Source: JAEYOM01 sp036260935
GTDB lineage: Bacteria > Bacillota > Clostridia > Acetivibrionales > DTU013
Reading direction: 5' to 3'
DNA: 64,000 nucleotides
NCBI GenBank assembly: GCA_036260935.1
Contig: DATALQ010000002.1
Span: forward strand, 1 to 64,000
A program made the translations under genes and the position numbers. Below, one piece after another: positions 44,791-53,816 of the stretch. The number at the start of each line of letters is the position of its first letter. The stretch's first letter is position 1. Under the pieces are notes generated by a model. The model was given only the letters and a program-made list of their open reading frames with translations, had not been told where the DNA came from and did not search any database.

Positions 44791-46092
44791 ATGGTGAATA
44801 TGAATGAGACTCCGACAGCCAACAGGTTTGTCATAGGTCTGTTCGGAAGGAGAAATACTGGAAAGTCGTCCCTCATTAATGCAATAACCGGACAGCCGAT
44901 AGCAGTTACATCCGAGGTTGCGGGCACGACGACAGATCCCGTCCGTAAAGCGATGGAACTCCTGCCCATAGGTCCTGTCCTTCTGGTAGACACTGCAGGG
45001 CTCGACGATGTCGGCGCTCTCGGAAAGCTTCGGATAGACAAAACCTATGAAGTTCTGCGGAAATGCAATCTTGCATTGGTAGTTACGGATGCGGAGCATG
45101 GAATTACAAGCTTTGAATCGAATTTCATCAAGGAACTTAAAAGACGCGACATTAAAAGCATTTGCGTTATCAATCAATGCGATAAACACATGCCGGATGC
45201 CAAAGAAGCGGAGGCGTTGGAGAAGCTTGCCGGAATCCCGCTCGTATGCGCCAGCGCGCTTAACGGAACAGGAATAGATGCCGTAAAGAGGCTTATCATT
45301 GAAAACTCGAACAGTGATGATGTGGAGCCTGAACTTGTCAGGGATATTATCCATCCGGGAGATGTCGCCGTGCTGGTAACACCCATTGATAAAGCCGCGC
45401 CGAAGGGAAGGCTGATACTCCCCCAGCAGCAGACGATCCGAGACATAATTGAAACAGGTGCTACAGCAGTCATAACAAAGGAATATGAACTGAAGCAGTC
45501 GCTTGAAAGTCTCAAGAACCCGCCTGCCATAGTAATAACTGATTCGCAGGCGTTTCAAAGAGTTGCTGCGGATACGCCGGAGAATGTTCCGCTGACTTCG
45601 TTTTCCATATTGTTCGCTCGCCAGAAAGCCGATCTGGTGGAAATGGTAAGGGGTGTCAGGCGTATAAAAAGCCTTGCGTCCGGAGACCGGGTACTGATAG
45701 TGGAAGGCTGTACTCACCACAGGCAGGACGGCGATATAGGCACTGTCAAGATACCGAGGTGGATCAGGCAGTTGGCGGGCGACGGCATTGAATTCGAGTG
45801 GTCGTCCGGAGCGGGTTATCCGGCGGATATTAGTGGTTACAGCGTTATTATTCATTGCGGTGCCTGTATGCTGAACAGGAAAGAGATGCAGTACCGGGTT
45901 GACGTTGCCCGGGAGCAGGGAGTATGCATCACAAATTACGGAGTATTGATAGCGTATGTGCTGGGTATCCTGCCAAGAGCGCTCGGGCCTTTCCCGGAGG
46001 CGCTGCGGGTTCTTGAGGAGAGTTCTCCTGAGGGGAGAGCCCTTGAGGAGGGGGCTCCTGAGGAGAAGGATCTTGATGAGAGTTCTCTTTAG
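44791..46092 (+). CDS. hydF: [FeFe]-hydrogenase maturation GTPase HydF
   Basis: A 433-residue HydF. The GTPase domain has GRRNTGKSSLINAI, DTAGLDD and NQCD; the C-terminal cluster-binding part has CTHHR and, about 50 residues on, HCGACM, the CxH...HCxxC ligand set for the 4Fe-4S scaffold. It carries the 2Fe subcluster precursor to apo-hydrogenase. GGAGG precedes ATG 44791. Residues about 408-433 are an Asp/Glu-rich tail of repeated EESSPEG/EEGAPEE units absent from most HydF proteins. Confidence 0.96.
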   Translation: MVNMNETPTANRFVIGLFGRRNTGKSSLINAITGQPIAVTSEVAGTTTDPVRKAMELLPIGPVLLVDTAGLDDVGALGKLRIDKTYEVLRKCNLALVVTDAEHGITSFESNFIKELKRRDIKSICVINQCDKHMPDAKEAEALEKLAGIPLVCASALNGTGIDAVKRLIIENSNSDDVEPELVRDIIHPGDVAVLVTPIDKAAPKGRLILPQQQTIRDIIETGATAVITKEYELKQSLESLKNPPAIVITDSQAFQRVAADTPENVPLTSFSILFARQKADLVEMVRGVRRIKSLASGDRVLIVEGCTHHRQDGDIGTVKIPRWIRQLAGDGIEFEWSSGAGYPADISGYSVIIHCGACMLNRKEMQYRVDVAREQGVCITNYGVLIAYVLGILPRALGPFPEALRVLEESSPEGRALEEGAPEEKDLDESSL

Positions 46093-46219
46093 GAGGGTTC
46101 CACTAAGTAGTAATAATTATAGCTTTATTATAAACCGGAGATGTCGGTAGCCGGTAAACCAACAGGTAAACCGGCTGCTCCGACTTGTCTCATGTAGAAA
46201 AATTGAAAGGGGCAGCAAA

Positions 46220-47647
46220 ATGTATAACGTAAAATCTCTGGATTCAAATCAATACATAGACGATACTGAAGTACTGGAGTCGATGGAAGCGGCGAAAAAA
46301 TTCGCAGGGGATAAAGACGAGATAGAAAGGATACTGGCCAAGGCGGGAGACTGCAGGGGCCTTACGCACAGGGAGGTTGCAGTCCTCCTTGAGATAGATG
46401 ACGATGCGACCCTGGAAAAGATGTACCGGACAGCAAAGGCCGTAAAGGAGAAAATATACGGCAAAAGGATAGTCCTGTTTGCGCCGCTGTACCTGTCGAG
46501 CTATTGCGTCAACAACTGCAAATACTGCGGTTACAGGTGCGCGAATAAGATAGGCAGGCATCAGTTGAATCAGGAGGAAGTGCGCGCCGAGATCAGGGCG
46601 CTTGAAGCCATGGGGCACAAAAGGCTTTTGCTGGAGGCCGGAGAAGATGATGAAAAGTGCCCGATAGATTATATACTCGAATGTATTGGGACCATCTACT
46701 CTGAAAAATTCAAAAATGGCTCCATACGCAGGGTTAACGTTGATATAGCGGCAACTACCGAAGAAAACTATAGAAAGCTCAAGGCTGCGAAGATAGGGAC
46801 TTACATACTGTTTCAGGAAACATACCACAAACCGACATACCTTGATATGCACCTGGGACCGAAGAAAAATTATGAATGGCATACCGAAGCGATGGACAGG
46901 GCAATGCTTGGCGGAAGGATAGACGATGTGGGGATAGGGCCGCTGTACGGCCTGTATGACTACCATTATGAAACCGTTGCGCTGCTGATGCATGTTGAGC
47001 ATCTGGAGGCCGTAACAGGAGTCGGGCCGCATACGATTTCATTTCCGAGGCTTTTGCCTGCAGAGGGTATGGATTATAGCAGCTTCCCGCATCTTGTAAA
47101 CGACAGAGACTTTAAAAAGGTAGTGGCGGCAATACGCCTGGCTGTACCTTATACGGGAATGATTCTTTCAACCAGGGAAAGCGTTGAGTTCAGGAAAGAA
47201 CTGCTGGATATCGGCATATCGCAAATGAGCGCAGGCTCCTGTGTAGGCGTCGGCGGCTATGCGAAAAGAGAGACTAGGGATGAGTATGGCGTCGAAGAAA
47301 AACCCCAGTTCAACCTCGCAGATCACCGGAAACCGATAGATGTAATAAAAGGGCTTGTAAAAGACGGCTATATCCCGAGCTACTGTACCGCCTGCTACCG
47401 TGAGGGCAGGACCGGAGACCGTTTCATGCCGTTTGCGAAGTCGGGACAGATACATAATTTCTGCCTGCCGAATGCTCTACTAACGTTTGAGGAATATCTT
47501 CAGGACTATGCCGACGATGAATTGACTGAAATGGGCAGGAATATGATCGACCGCGAGATACTTACAATACCCGACGCAAACCGGAGGACCAAGGCTGCAG
47601 CGTATCTTGAACGCATCCGGGGCGGAGAAAGGGATCTCAGGTTTTAG
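46220..47647 (+). CDS. hydG: [FeFe]-hydrogenase maturase HydG (tyrosine lyase)
   Basis: A 475-residue radical SAM enzyme. SYCVNNCKYCGY holds the CxxxCxxC SAM cluster; the C-terminal CTACYREGRTGDRFM with a later Cys (HNFCLPN) binds the auxiliary cluster with the dangler iron. HydG splits tyrosine to give the CO and CN- ligands of the H cluster. GAAAGGGG precedes ATG 46220. It is placed 127 bp after hydF. HydE, the third maturase, is not in the window. Confidence 0.96.
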   Translation: MYNVKSLDSNQYIDDTEVLESMEAAKKFAGDKDEIERILAKAGDCRGLTHREVAVLLEIDDDATLEKMYRTAKAVKEKIYGKRIVLFAPLYLSSYCVNNCKYCGYRCANKIGRHQLNQEEVRAEIRALEAMGHKRLLLEAGEDDEKCPIDYILECIGTIYSEKFKNGSIRRVNVDIAATTEENYRKLKAAKIGTYILFQETYHKPTYLDMHLGPKKNYEWHTEAMDRAMLGGRIDDVGIGPLYGLYDYHYETVALLMHVEHLEAVTGVGPHTISFPRLLPAEGMDYSSFPHLVNDRDFKKVVAAIRLAVPYTGMILSTRESVEFRKELLDIGISQMSAGSCVGVGGYAKRETRDEYGVEEKPQFNLADHRKPIDVIKGLVKDGYIPSYCTACYREGRTGDRFMPFAKSGQIHNFCLPNALLTFEEYLQDYADDELTEMGRNMIDREILTIPDANRRTKAAAYLERIRGGERDLRF

Positions 47648-47767
47648 TAACGATCCTGAAAATTTTTTGACTGAGATACAGCTCCCTGTCAGAAAGGCGT
47701 AAGGTAAAACACTGGCATAAGGGCAATGGGCAAGTATCATGTAAAACAACCACATAAATGAATCAAA

Positions 47768-47805
47768 AAGGCTGTGGCAGAATTTCTAATCCTGCCGCAG
47801 CCTTT
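47768..47805. terminator. Bidirectional terminator between hydG and the HAAS gene
   Basis: AAGGCTGTGGCAG pairs with CTGCCGCAGCCTT (one G-T pair) around a 10-nt loop. T runs occur on both strands, so it can end hydG and the convergent gene. Confidence 0.8.
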
Positions 47806-47846
47806 CCTGTAAATCCGGTATGAATCGTCAGCAAGCCTCTATCAAG

Positions 47847-49148
47847 TCAGTCTATGAATATGCTGCCGCGATCGGTTTCGAGATCCATAATACTCTTGCT
47901 GCCTGCCGAGGGAACGTTTTCATATACCGTTTTATTGGCAGTCTTCTTTCCTGCGTCTTTCTCCGACACCTGTATAGTTCCGGTGGACGTCACCGCCTTC
48001 ACGGAGGGCGTGGGCTCTCCGACGCCGGGCTTGAGGTAGATCGAGCCAGTGTAGGTCCTGACTTCCGCAGGATAATTGGCGCTATCGACCCAGATAAAGC
48101 CACCCCGGCTCTCGAGACTTATAACTTCCGCATTGTAACCTGCAGGAAGTCTGATTGTAAGTTCCGCATTGTTTTCGTGCATGGAGATAAGCGGGAAAAA
48201 CGGTATCCTGCCGTTGAATTTCTCTTTAAAGGACAACTTTCCGTCTTTATCCGATATTTCGGGATCCATCCAGTCCGATTGTTCATAACTGACTTCTATT
48301 TTGTCCGACTTACCCTCCTCCAGCCTTATGTGGGAATGGGCCGTATTCATGCTTATATCGCGAATATCGGCGGCGTTGTAGCTCCATTCACGCATCGTTA
48401 CATTGGCAGGCTTCATACTGTTGAATATCATGAATAGTTTAATGGGCAGACCCGTAGAGAGAGAAATGATCAGCCCTGCCGTTATTATGAACAGTCCTGC
48501 TTTTAAAGCCCTGCTTTTATTGGCTTTTTTCTCATAGGCGTCTTCATTGAACTCCGGAAATGACCTTCCGGGCTTCCTCAGCATACGGGCTATGAGCCCA
48601 GTAGACATTCTTATGAAAAGCCTGCACAGTATGAAGAACAGGTACGCTGTCAATATCAGCACTCCCGACAGGAATATGCCGATGCCTATGGTGCTTATTA
48701 TGCCTGTAATATAAGTGAAAGGCATCCTCAGCGCTTCGTAGGTGCAGGCAGCAAACACCAGGCATGCACCTGCTGCGGCGGCGATCGTCACCAGAAACAG
48801 TGAAAAAGCAATACTGTAAGTGCAGAATATGATTATTGAAAACAAAAATATGGATATAGGCCTTGTTATGCTGAAACGGGCATATTTGACGACGCTTGAG
48901 TAGTTTTTCAGCCCGGGGTTTGATTGAGCCTTCCTGATACTTGTCTCGGCCTTGATCATCGCCGCTATCTTTTCCGGAGAATCCAGGCGCGAGAGTATCT
49001 CGTCGGGACTTACCCCCTCATCCACAGCATCGCTGACATACTCGGTATAATAATCGAGCGCCTCCATTTTCTCCAATTCCGGCAGCCCTGCAAGCTGAAC
49101 TTTTAATTCCTCCAGAAAAGTCTTCAACCTTTCATCCATTTTTTTCAT
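47847..49148 (-). CDS. HAAS/DUF1700 membrane protein with DUF4097-like domain
   Basis: A 433-residue protein. Residues 1-65 form the HAAS/DUF1700 helical module (LEELKVQLAGLPELEKMEAL... with SPDEILSRLDSPEKIAAMI); about four hydrophobic helices follow (100-120, 125-175, 225-245); the C-terminal ~170 residues are a beta-rich, DUF4097-like extracellular part (DIRDISMNTAHSHIRLEEG). PadR-HAAS pairs control cell-envelope functions in Bacillota. The start overlaps the padR stop (GTG/ATG just inside it), so translation is coupled. Confidence 0.8.
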   Translation of the reverse strand: MKKMDERLKTFLEELKVQLAGLPELEKMEALDYYTEYVSDAVDEGVSPDEILSRLDSPEKIAAMIKAETSIRKAQSNPGLKNYSSVVKYARFSITRPISIFLFSIIIFCTYSIAFSLFLVTIAAAAGACLVFAACTYEALRMPFTYITGIISTIGIGIFLSGVLILTAYLFFILCRLFIRMSTGLIARMLRKPGRSFPEFNEDAYEKKANKSRALKAGLFIITAGLIISLSTGLPIKLFMIFNSMKPANVTMREWSYNAADIRDISMNTAHSHIRLEEGKSDKIEVSYEQSDWMDPEISDKDGKLSFKEKFNGRIPFFPLISMHENNAELTIRLPAGYNAEVISLESRGGFIWVDSANYPAEVRTYTGSIYLKPGVGEPTPSVKAVTSTGTIQVSEKDAGKKTANKTVYENVPSAGSKSIMDLETDRGSIFID

Positions 49149-49452
49149 CACCGCCTGTAATAAAGTCTATTATATTTTTCAATTCCGTTAACTCTTCCTT
49201 ATATTCGTTCAGGCGAACCACACCTTCCGTCGTGATCCGGTAATACCGCCTGAGGCGCCCGGAGTGTTCAGCCGAATACGTCTCTAGGCAGCCCTGCGAT
49301 TCAAGCCTGCGCAAAACGGGATAGAGGGCGGATTCCGATGCATCCATGATGCCCGACATCTCCTGTGTCAGTTTGTAACCATAGGTATCGCCCTTAAGCA
49401 AAATATGGAGGACGCAAGCGTCCAGCAGCCCTTTTTTCATCTGGGCATCCAA
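49132..49452 (-). CDS. PadR-family transcriptional regulator
   Basis: A 106-residue winged-helix repressor of the short PadR type, with GLLDACVLHILLKGDTYGYKL and ESALYPVLRRLESQGCLE. It begins an operon with the HAAS membrane protein, the classic pairing in which PadR represses its own operon. The effector is unknown. Confidence 0.9.
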   Translation of the reverse strand: MDAQMKKGLLDACVLHILLKGDTYGYKLTQEMSGIMDASESALYPVLRRLESQGCLETYSAEHSGRLRRYYRITTEGVVRLNEYKEELTELKNIIDFITGGDEKNG

Positions 49453-49548
49453 TAAAAACCACCTCCGCTCATACTAACATTCTTATCCATCCCGGGGTAC
49501 CATGTCAACACTTAATATGGGACAAGGTCTCCGTCCGCATGTACCATC

Positions 49549-50628
49549 TCAGCCATGGGCGCGGTCGGGCACGGTTCCGGCCTGCAGCTGCATTATGTCG
49601 TCGTATCTTATACGGCACATCCTTTCCGACATCTCCCAAAGCCTTTCGGCAATATCCGGACGCTGTGAGTAACGACTCGGCTTTAGCGGCGAGCAGTCCT
49701 TCCAGTACACTTCTCCGGTTTTTCTTGCGCATGGTTCTGCAACGATATAAGCAATAGAACGCGCAGGCTGTTCTGCGGGGGTTCCGCCTTTGCTCCTGAT
49801 TTTCCATACCTTCTTAACGATACCATCGGTTCCCTTTAATCCTATATCTGTATTTACCAGGCCGGGATCTACCGCAAAAGCCCTTACAGTGCTGCCGACG
49901 GCTGAGAGCCTGCGGTTGAGCTCGGTTGCAAAAAGTACGTTCGCAAGTTTGGTTTGCTTATATGCGAGCAGACAGTTGTAATGTTTGCGGAGCATGATAT
50001 CATTCCAGCGGAGCCTCGTTCTGTAATGGGAACCCGAACTAAGGCCTATCACGGTGCCTTCCGCCGATCCTGCCAGAAGCGGCAGCAGTTCGAAAGTCAG
50101 GCGGAAGGGTGCCAGATGATTTACTGCAAACTGCAGTTCAAAGCCATCTGCTGTGGATACATACCAGCTTGATACCGTACCTGCGTTGTTGATGAGCACG
50201 TCGAGGCGATCGTAGCCTGCTGACGCCAGAAGTTCCCGGATCCTTGCACCAAGTAAAGCAACATCGTCGAGAGATGAAAGGTCGGCTGTCAAATAGATGA
50301 CTTTTGCCTCGGGATAAAGCTTTCTGATCTCCGCCTCTGCTTTATCGCATCTTTCTCTCGAACGTCCGGTACATATCAGGAAGGCGCCCCTCCCGGAAAG
50401 TTCCTTAGCTGTGGCAAGCCCGATACCTGAGGTTGCACCCGTCACGACGATGACTTTGTCGGTTACGGAATTGTCCGTGTGCTTTAGCTCCATTATGGAA
50501 GAGGCTGAAGAAGCTTCGAGGCTGTCTTCTTCCTTTATACTGCCTTTTTCTTTGGGGCTGCCTTCCTCTGTGAGGCTGACTTTTTCTGCCGGCGCAATAC
50601 CTTGCTTATTGGCAACATCGTGTTTCAT
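49549..50628 (-). CDS. Short-chain dehydrogenase (retinol dehydrogenase-like)
   Basis: A 359-residue SDR. The Rossmann glycine motif is VTGATSGIGLATAKEL, the NAG motif NNAGT, and the catalytic Ser and YKQTK (for YxxxK) are in place. Before the SDR fold, residues 1-45 are a Lys/Glu/Ser-rich extension with repeated SLTEEGSPKEKGSIKEE-type units. AGGAGG precedes ATG 50628; a start at 50670 is less likely. The substrate is not evident. It lies 99 bp past a second SDR gene on the same strand. Confidence 0.85.
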   Translation of the reverse strand: MKHDVANKQGIAPAEKVSLTEEGSPKEKGSIKEEDSLEASSASSIMELKHTDNSVTDKVIVVTGATSGIGLATAKELSGRGAFLICTGRSRERCDKAEAEIRKLYPEAKVIYLTADLSSLDDVALLGARIRELLASAGYDRLDVLINNAGTVSSWYVSTADGFELQFAVNHLAPFRLTFELLPLLAGSAEGTVIGLSSGSHYRTRLRWNDIMLRKHYNCLLAYKQTKLANVLFATELNRRLSAVGSTVRAFAVDPGLVNTDIGLKGTDGIVKKVWKIRSKGGTPAEQPARSIAYIVAEPCARKTGEVYWKDCSPLKPSRYSQRPDIAERLWEMSERMCRIRYDDIMQLQAGTVPDRAHG

Positions 50629-50727
50629 ATTATACCTCCTGCATTGACAATGTTTTGGGACATTTCCCATGTGCTGCTTACACTATCTTGATGGTTTACA
50701 TAAGCCGCTTAATACTGCTGTCACGCC

Positions 50728-51555
50728 TCATGACGCATTTGTCCCTATAACGGGCTGCATTTCCTTGCGTTTGTTCTGCGCCGCCTTCCATCGCGAACCG
50801 ACGACTTTAGCCACTATTGACTGCGGAACAAGAGCTCCCAGCGCTTTGAGGCATCTGTTCAGAAGACCGGGAATATACAGCGGTTTCCCGGCAAGCGCCT
50901 TGTCTATAGTATGAGAGGCTACGTAGCCGACATTTTGTGTTGTGATCCTGCCGGCAAAGCCCTGGGCTTCGATAGCCTTGATACATTCAGGCGTCGTTGG
51001 CATACCGGCGGGGCAGAGGGCTGTAACGGTTACGTCCAGTGATCGCAGTTCTTCGCCGAGAGCTCTTGAAAAATCGAGAATAAAGCGTTTGGACGAAGCA
51101 TACATGGCTTTTACCGGCATGGGGTAATAAGCTGCAAGGCTTGCGACGTTGATTACCCTGAAGGTTCTTGCCGGATCACGCTGCTTCAATATTTCATGGG
51201 TCATTTCAAGGTTGGCCTCGATATTGAGGCGCAGTATTGTCCGTATCTGTGTGCGCGTCCTTTCCGAGAACGGTCCTTCAAAATCGAGGCCGGCTATATT
51301 GACAAGCAAATTGAAACGGTACCCGTTGCTTCTTATGTGCTCGAAAAGCTCGGTCCTCGCCTCAAAATCCGTAAGGTCGCAGCAGTGGTAATGTACGTCT
51401 ATGTTATAGGTGCTGGAAAGACTTGATGAAAGCCGCTGAAGCGCCTGCTCGGAAAGATCGGTCAGAAACAGGTCCCAGCCGCGGTTGGCACACTCTACCG
51501 CGAATGCCTTCCCAAGGCCGCCAGCCGCTCCTGTGATCAACACCATCGATTTCAT
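50728..51555 (-). CDS. Short-chain dehydrogenase/reductase
   Basis: A 275-residue classical SDR with LITGAAGGLGKAFAVE (NAD(P) binding), VNIAG, the catalytic Ser of NVASLAAY and YASSK (YxxxK). The end of the protein is basic. ATG 51555 has AGGAG upstream. It probably forms a unit with the second SDR gene downstream. Substrate unknown. Confidence 0.87.
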   Translation of the reverse strand: MKSMVLITGAAGGLGKAFAVECANRGWDLFLTDLSEQALQRLSSSLSSTYNIDVHYHCCDLTDFEARTELFEHIRSNGYRFNLLVNIAGLDFEGPFSERTRTQIRTILRLNIEANLEMTHEILKQRDPARTFRVINVASLAAYYPMPVKAMYASSKRFILDFSRALGEELRSLDVTVTALCPAGMPTTPECIKAIEAQGFAGRITTQNVGYVASHTIDKALAGKPLYIPGLLNRCLKALGALVPQSIVAKVVGSRWKAAQNKRKEMQPVIGTNAS

Positions 51556-51601
51556 ATTCTTCACGCTCCTGTTTGAATCAGTTTTGTTCAGTATTTATCC
51601 T

Positions 51602-51633
51602 ATGTATAATACTATACAATGTATAATATTATA
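51602..51633. promoter_or_regulatory. 17-bp direct repeat upstream of the SDR genes
   Basis: ATGTATAATACTATA (51602-51616) and ATGTATAATATTATA (51619-51633) are near-identical and palindromic in part; they probably contain the promoter and a repressor site for the minus-strand SDR genes. Confidence 0.5.
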
Positions 51634-51735
51634 TGTCAATAAGCATGAAGAAAAAATTTCCCTGAAATGGAGGTGAAACAGAGGGGCAGAGGGATAAAAT
51701 AGCGGAGGCTCCTTACAAACGCAGCTTTTGGCAGC

Positions 51736-52554
51736 CTAGAGGCTCCGCCGGCGATATTCGCGGGGAGAGATGCCTTTGACTTTTTTAAAGGCCTTGGAGA
51801 ACATGAAGGGGTCGTCGTAGCCTACGGAACGCGCAATATCGCCGATCGCAAGCAAAGGCGAACGCATAAGGTCGCATGCCTTGTCCATCCTGTAGCTTAT
51901 CAGGTATTCCTGCGGAGATACATTCAATGAACCGCTGAAAAGCGAATAGAGATAGCTCCTGTCAAGACCTACATTGTGGGCGATTTCCGAGACGCTTATT
52001 TTTCTAGAATAGTTCATTTTGATGTATTCAAGAGCTCTTTTTACGTATTCTTCCTTGACAATGCTTTTATCGGAAGAACTTTTTTCGGATGCCTCAACAA
52101 GCTGTGAAAGGAATTCGTATAACAGCCCGAGAAGCCTGATTTCCCTGCCTTTTGCCAGATGTTTGGTGTCTATCATACGCATCAGACAGTTCTTAAGGAA
52201 ATCGTCATTTTCATACCTGAATACCGGGTTATGCAGGTCGAGACCGGCCTGCTGCAGGTACGCGCCGGCTTTCAAACCGTGGAATCCTACCCAGCCATAG
52301 CTCCAGGGCTCTTCGGAATCCGCACGGTAATGGACTACAGTATCTGGGCATATTAAAAAGCCGTCGTTTTTACCCAGTTCGTAGGTATTGCCGTTAACCG
52401 TAAAGGTACCTTTACCGGCTAATATATAGTGTATTATGTAATGATCCCTTACCGCGGGTCCCCAGAAATGGCCTCCGTCGCAATCCTCTATACCACACCG
52501 GTACATGTTCATATCAGTGTGTTTCGGCTCATCAATATATATTTTCTCAAGCAT
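51736..52554 (-). CDS. AraC-family regulator with cupin domain
   Basis: A 272-residue regulator. The N-terminal cupin (about residues 20-120, HYIIHYILAGKGTFTVNG) would bind a sugar; the C-terminal double helix-turn-helix (170-270) has ISVSEIAHNVGLDRSYLYSLF and IARSVGYDDPFMFSKAFKK. Divergence from galT across ~160 bp suggests control of the galactose genes, probably as an activator responding to a galactoside. Confidence 0.9.
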   Translation of the reverse strand: MLEKIYIDEPKHTDMNMYRCGIEDCDGGHFWGPAVRDHYIIHYILAGKGTFTVNGNTYELGKNDGFLICPDTVVHYRADSEEPWSYGWVGFHGLKAGAYLQQAGLDLHNPVFRYENDDFLKNCLMRMIDTKHLAKGREIRLLGLLYEFLSQLVEASEKSSSDKSIVKEEYVKRALEYIKMNYSRKISVSEIAHNVGLDRSYLYSLFSGSLNVSPQEYLISYRMDKACDLMRSPLLAIGDIARSVGYDDPFMFSKAFKKVKGISPREYRRRSL

Positions 52555-52678
52555 TAAGGCACCTCTTCCGATTTATTCTTCCGATTTCATACAACATTAT
52601 ACCATGTTTTATTAACATGATGACATATGCTTTGCTGCTGTCAGGTGTAAAATAGAATTAAGAACGGAAAAAATCGAC

Positions 52679-52695
52679 AACATAATGATTATGTT
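52679..52695. promoter_or_regulatory. Palindrome in the galT leader
   Basis: AACATAATGATTATGTT is a perfect inverted repeat ending 11 bases before the GGAGG of galT. It could be an operator or a small hairpin. Confidence 0.45.
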
Positions 52696-52717
52696 AGTTT
52701 GCAATGGAGGTATTCAT

Positions 52718-53701
52718 ATGGCTGAACTGCGCTGGCATCCGTTGATTAAGGACTGGGTCATGATAGCGTCACACAGGCAGAACCGTCCGCAGATGCCCAA
52801 GGATTGGTGCCCTTTTTGCCCGGGCTCCGGAAAGGTACCCGACAATTATGAAGTATACAAATATGACAATGATTTTCCTGCTCTGATGCAGGACCCGCCG
52901 GAACCCGACGATGTAAGGACGGATTTCTACAAAATGGCCGAGGCCTATGGTAAATGCGAAGTGATCCTGTATTCTCCTGAGCATACCTCTTCGCTCCACC
53001 AGTTTTCCGAAGAACATATCATAAAGATAATAGATTTATGGATTGAACGTTTTACAGAACTGAAAAAGGATGAGAAAATAAAGTATATATTCATATTTGA
53101 AAACCGGGGAGAGACGGTCGGCGTTACAATGCCGCACCCTCACGGGCAGATATACGGTTACCCCTTCATCCCCAAAAAGCTTCAGCTGGAGCTCGATTCC
53201 TGCCGGGAGTATCATGATGAGAAAGGCTCATGCCTCATATGTGATATGCTGAAGGATGAGAAAAAATACGGGGAAAGGGTGATCTTTGAAAATGAGGATT
53301 TTCTGGTGTTCCTGCCCTATTTCACCGAATACCCGTACGGTATGTACATCGCGAGCAAGCACCACAAGCAAAACCTGACCCAGTTCTCGGACAGAGAGAA
53401 ACTGAACCTTGCAAAAGCGCTCAAGGAGACGACAGGCACACTCGATTCGCTGTTCGGCTTCATGTTCCCATATATGATGTGCATGCATCAGGATCCTGTC
53501 AACAGCGGCGATGTGAGCGATTATTACCATTTCCACATAGAATTCTTCCCGCCTATGCGTGCGTCTAACAAACAGAAATTCAATGCCTCGAGCGAAACAG
53601 GGGCCTGGGCGCACGCCAATCCGACCAAGCCGGAGGAAAAGGCCGAAGAGCTGCGTGAGGCACACAAGAGGTTTATGAAGAAAGTTGAAGGCGCTAAGTG
53701 A
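52718..53701 (+). CDS. galT: Galactose-1-phosphate uridylyltransferase
   Basis: A 327-residue GalT of the HIT superfamily. WCPFCPG near the N-terminus supplies zinc ligands, and MPHPHGQIYGYPFIP carries the catalytic His-Pro-His. It exchanges UMP between UDP-glucose and galactose 1-phosphate. ATG 52718 follows TGGAGG. First of galT-galK-galE. Confidence 0.95.
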   Translation: MAELRWHPLIKDWVMIASHRQNRPQMPKDWCPFCPGSGKVPDNYEVYKYDNDFPALMQDPPEPDDVRTDFYKMAEAYGKCEVILYSPEHTSSLHQFSEEHIIKIIDLWIERFTELKKDEKIKYIFIFENRGETVGVTMPHPHGQIYGYPFIPKKLQLELDSCREYHDEKGSCLICDMLKDEKKYGERVIFENEDFLVFLPYFTEYPYGMYIASKHHKQNLTQFSDREKLNLAKALKETTGTLDSLFGFMFPYMMCMHQDPVNSGDVSDYYHFHIEFFPPMRASNKQKFNASSETGAWAHANPTKPEEKAEELREAHKRFMKKVEGAK

Positions 53702-53737
53702 CAAGTACAGGCAAGAGAGCAAAGAAAAGTGAAGAAT

Positions 53738-53792
53738 AAGAACCGTCTGTGCGTTTCAAAAAGTGAAACAAAAGAACCGTCCCTGCGTTTCA
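53738..53792. repeat. Two-copy GAACCGTC...GCGTTTC repeat before galK
   Basis: GAACCGTCTGTGCGTTTC and GAACCGTCCCTGCGTTTC recur with a 34-bp period, separated by GTTTCAAAAAGTGAAAC, itself a small inverted repeat. The ORF upstream extension of galK across it is spurious. Confidence 0.7.
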
Positions 53793-53816
53793 TTATTAAA
53801 GAAGAGAGGTAAAGTT

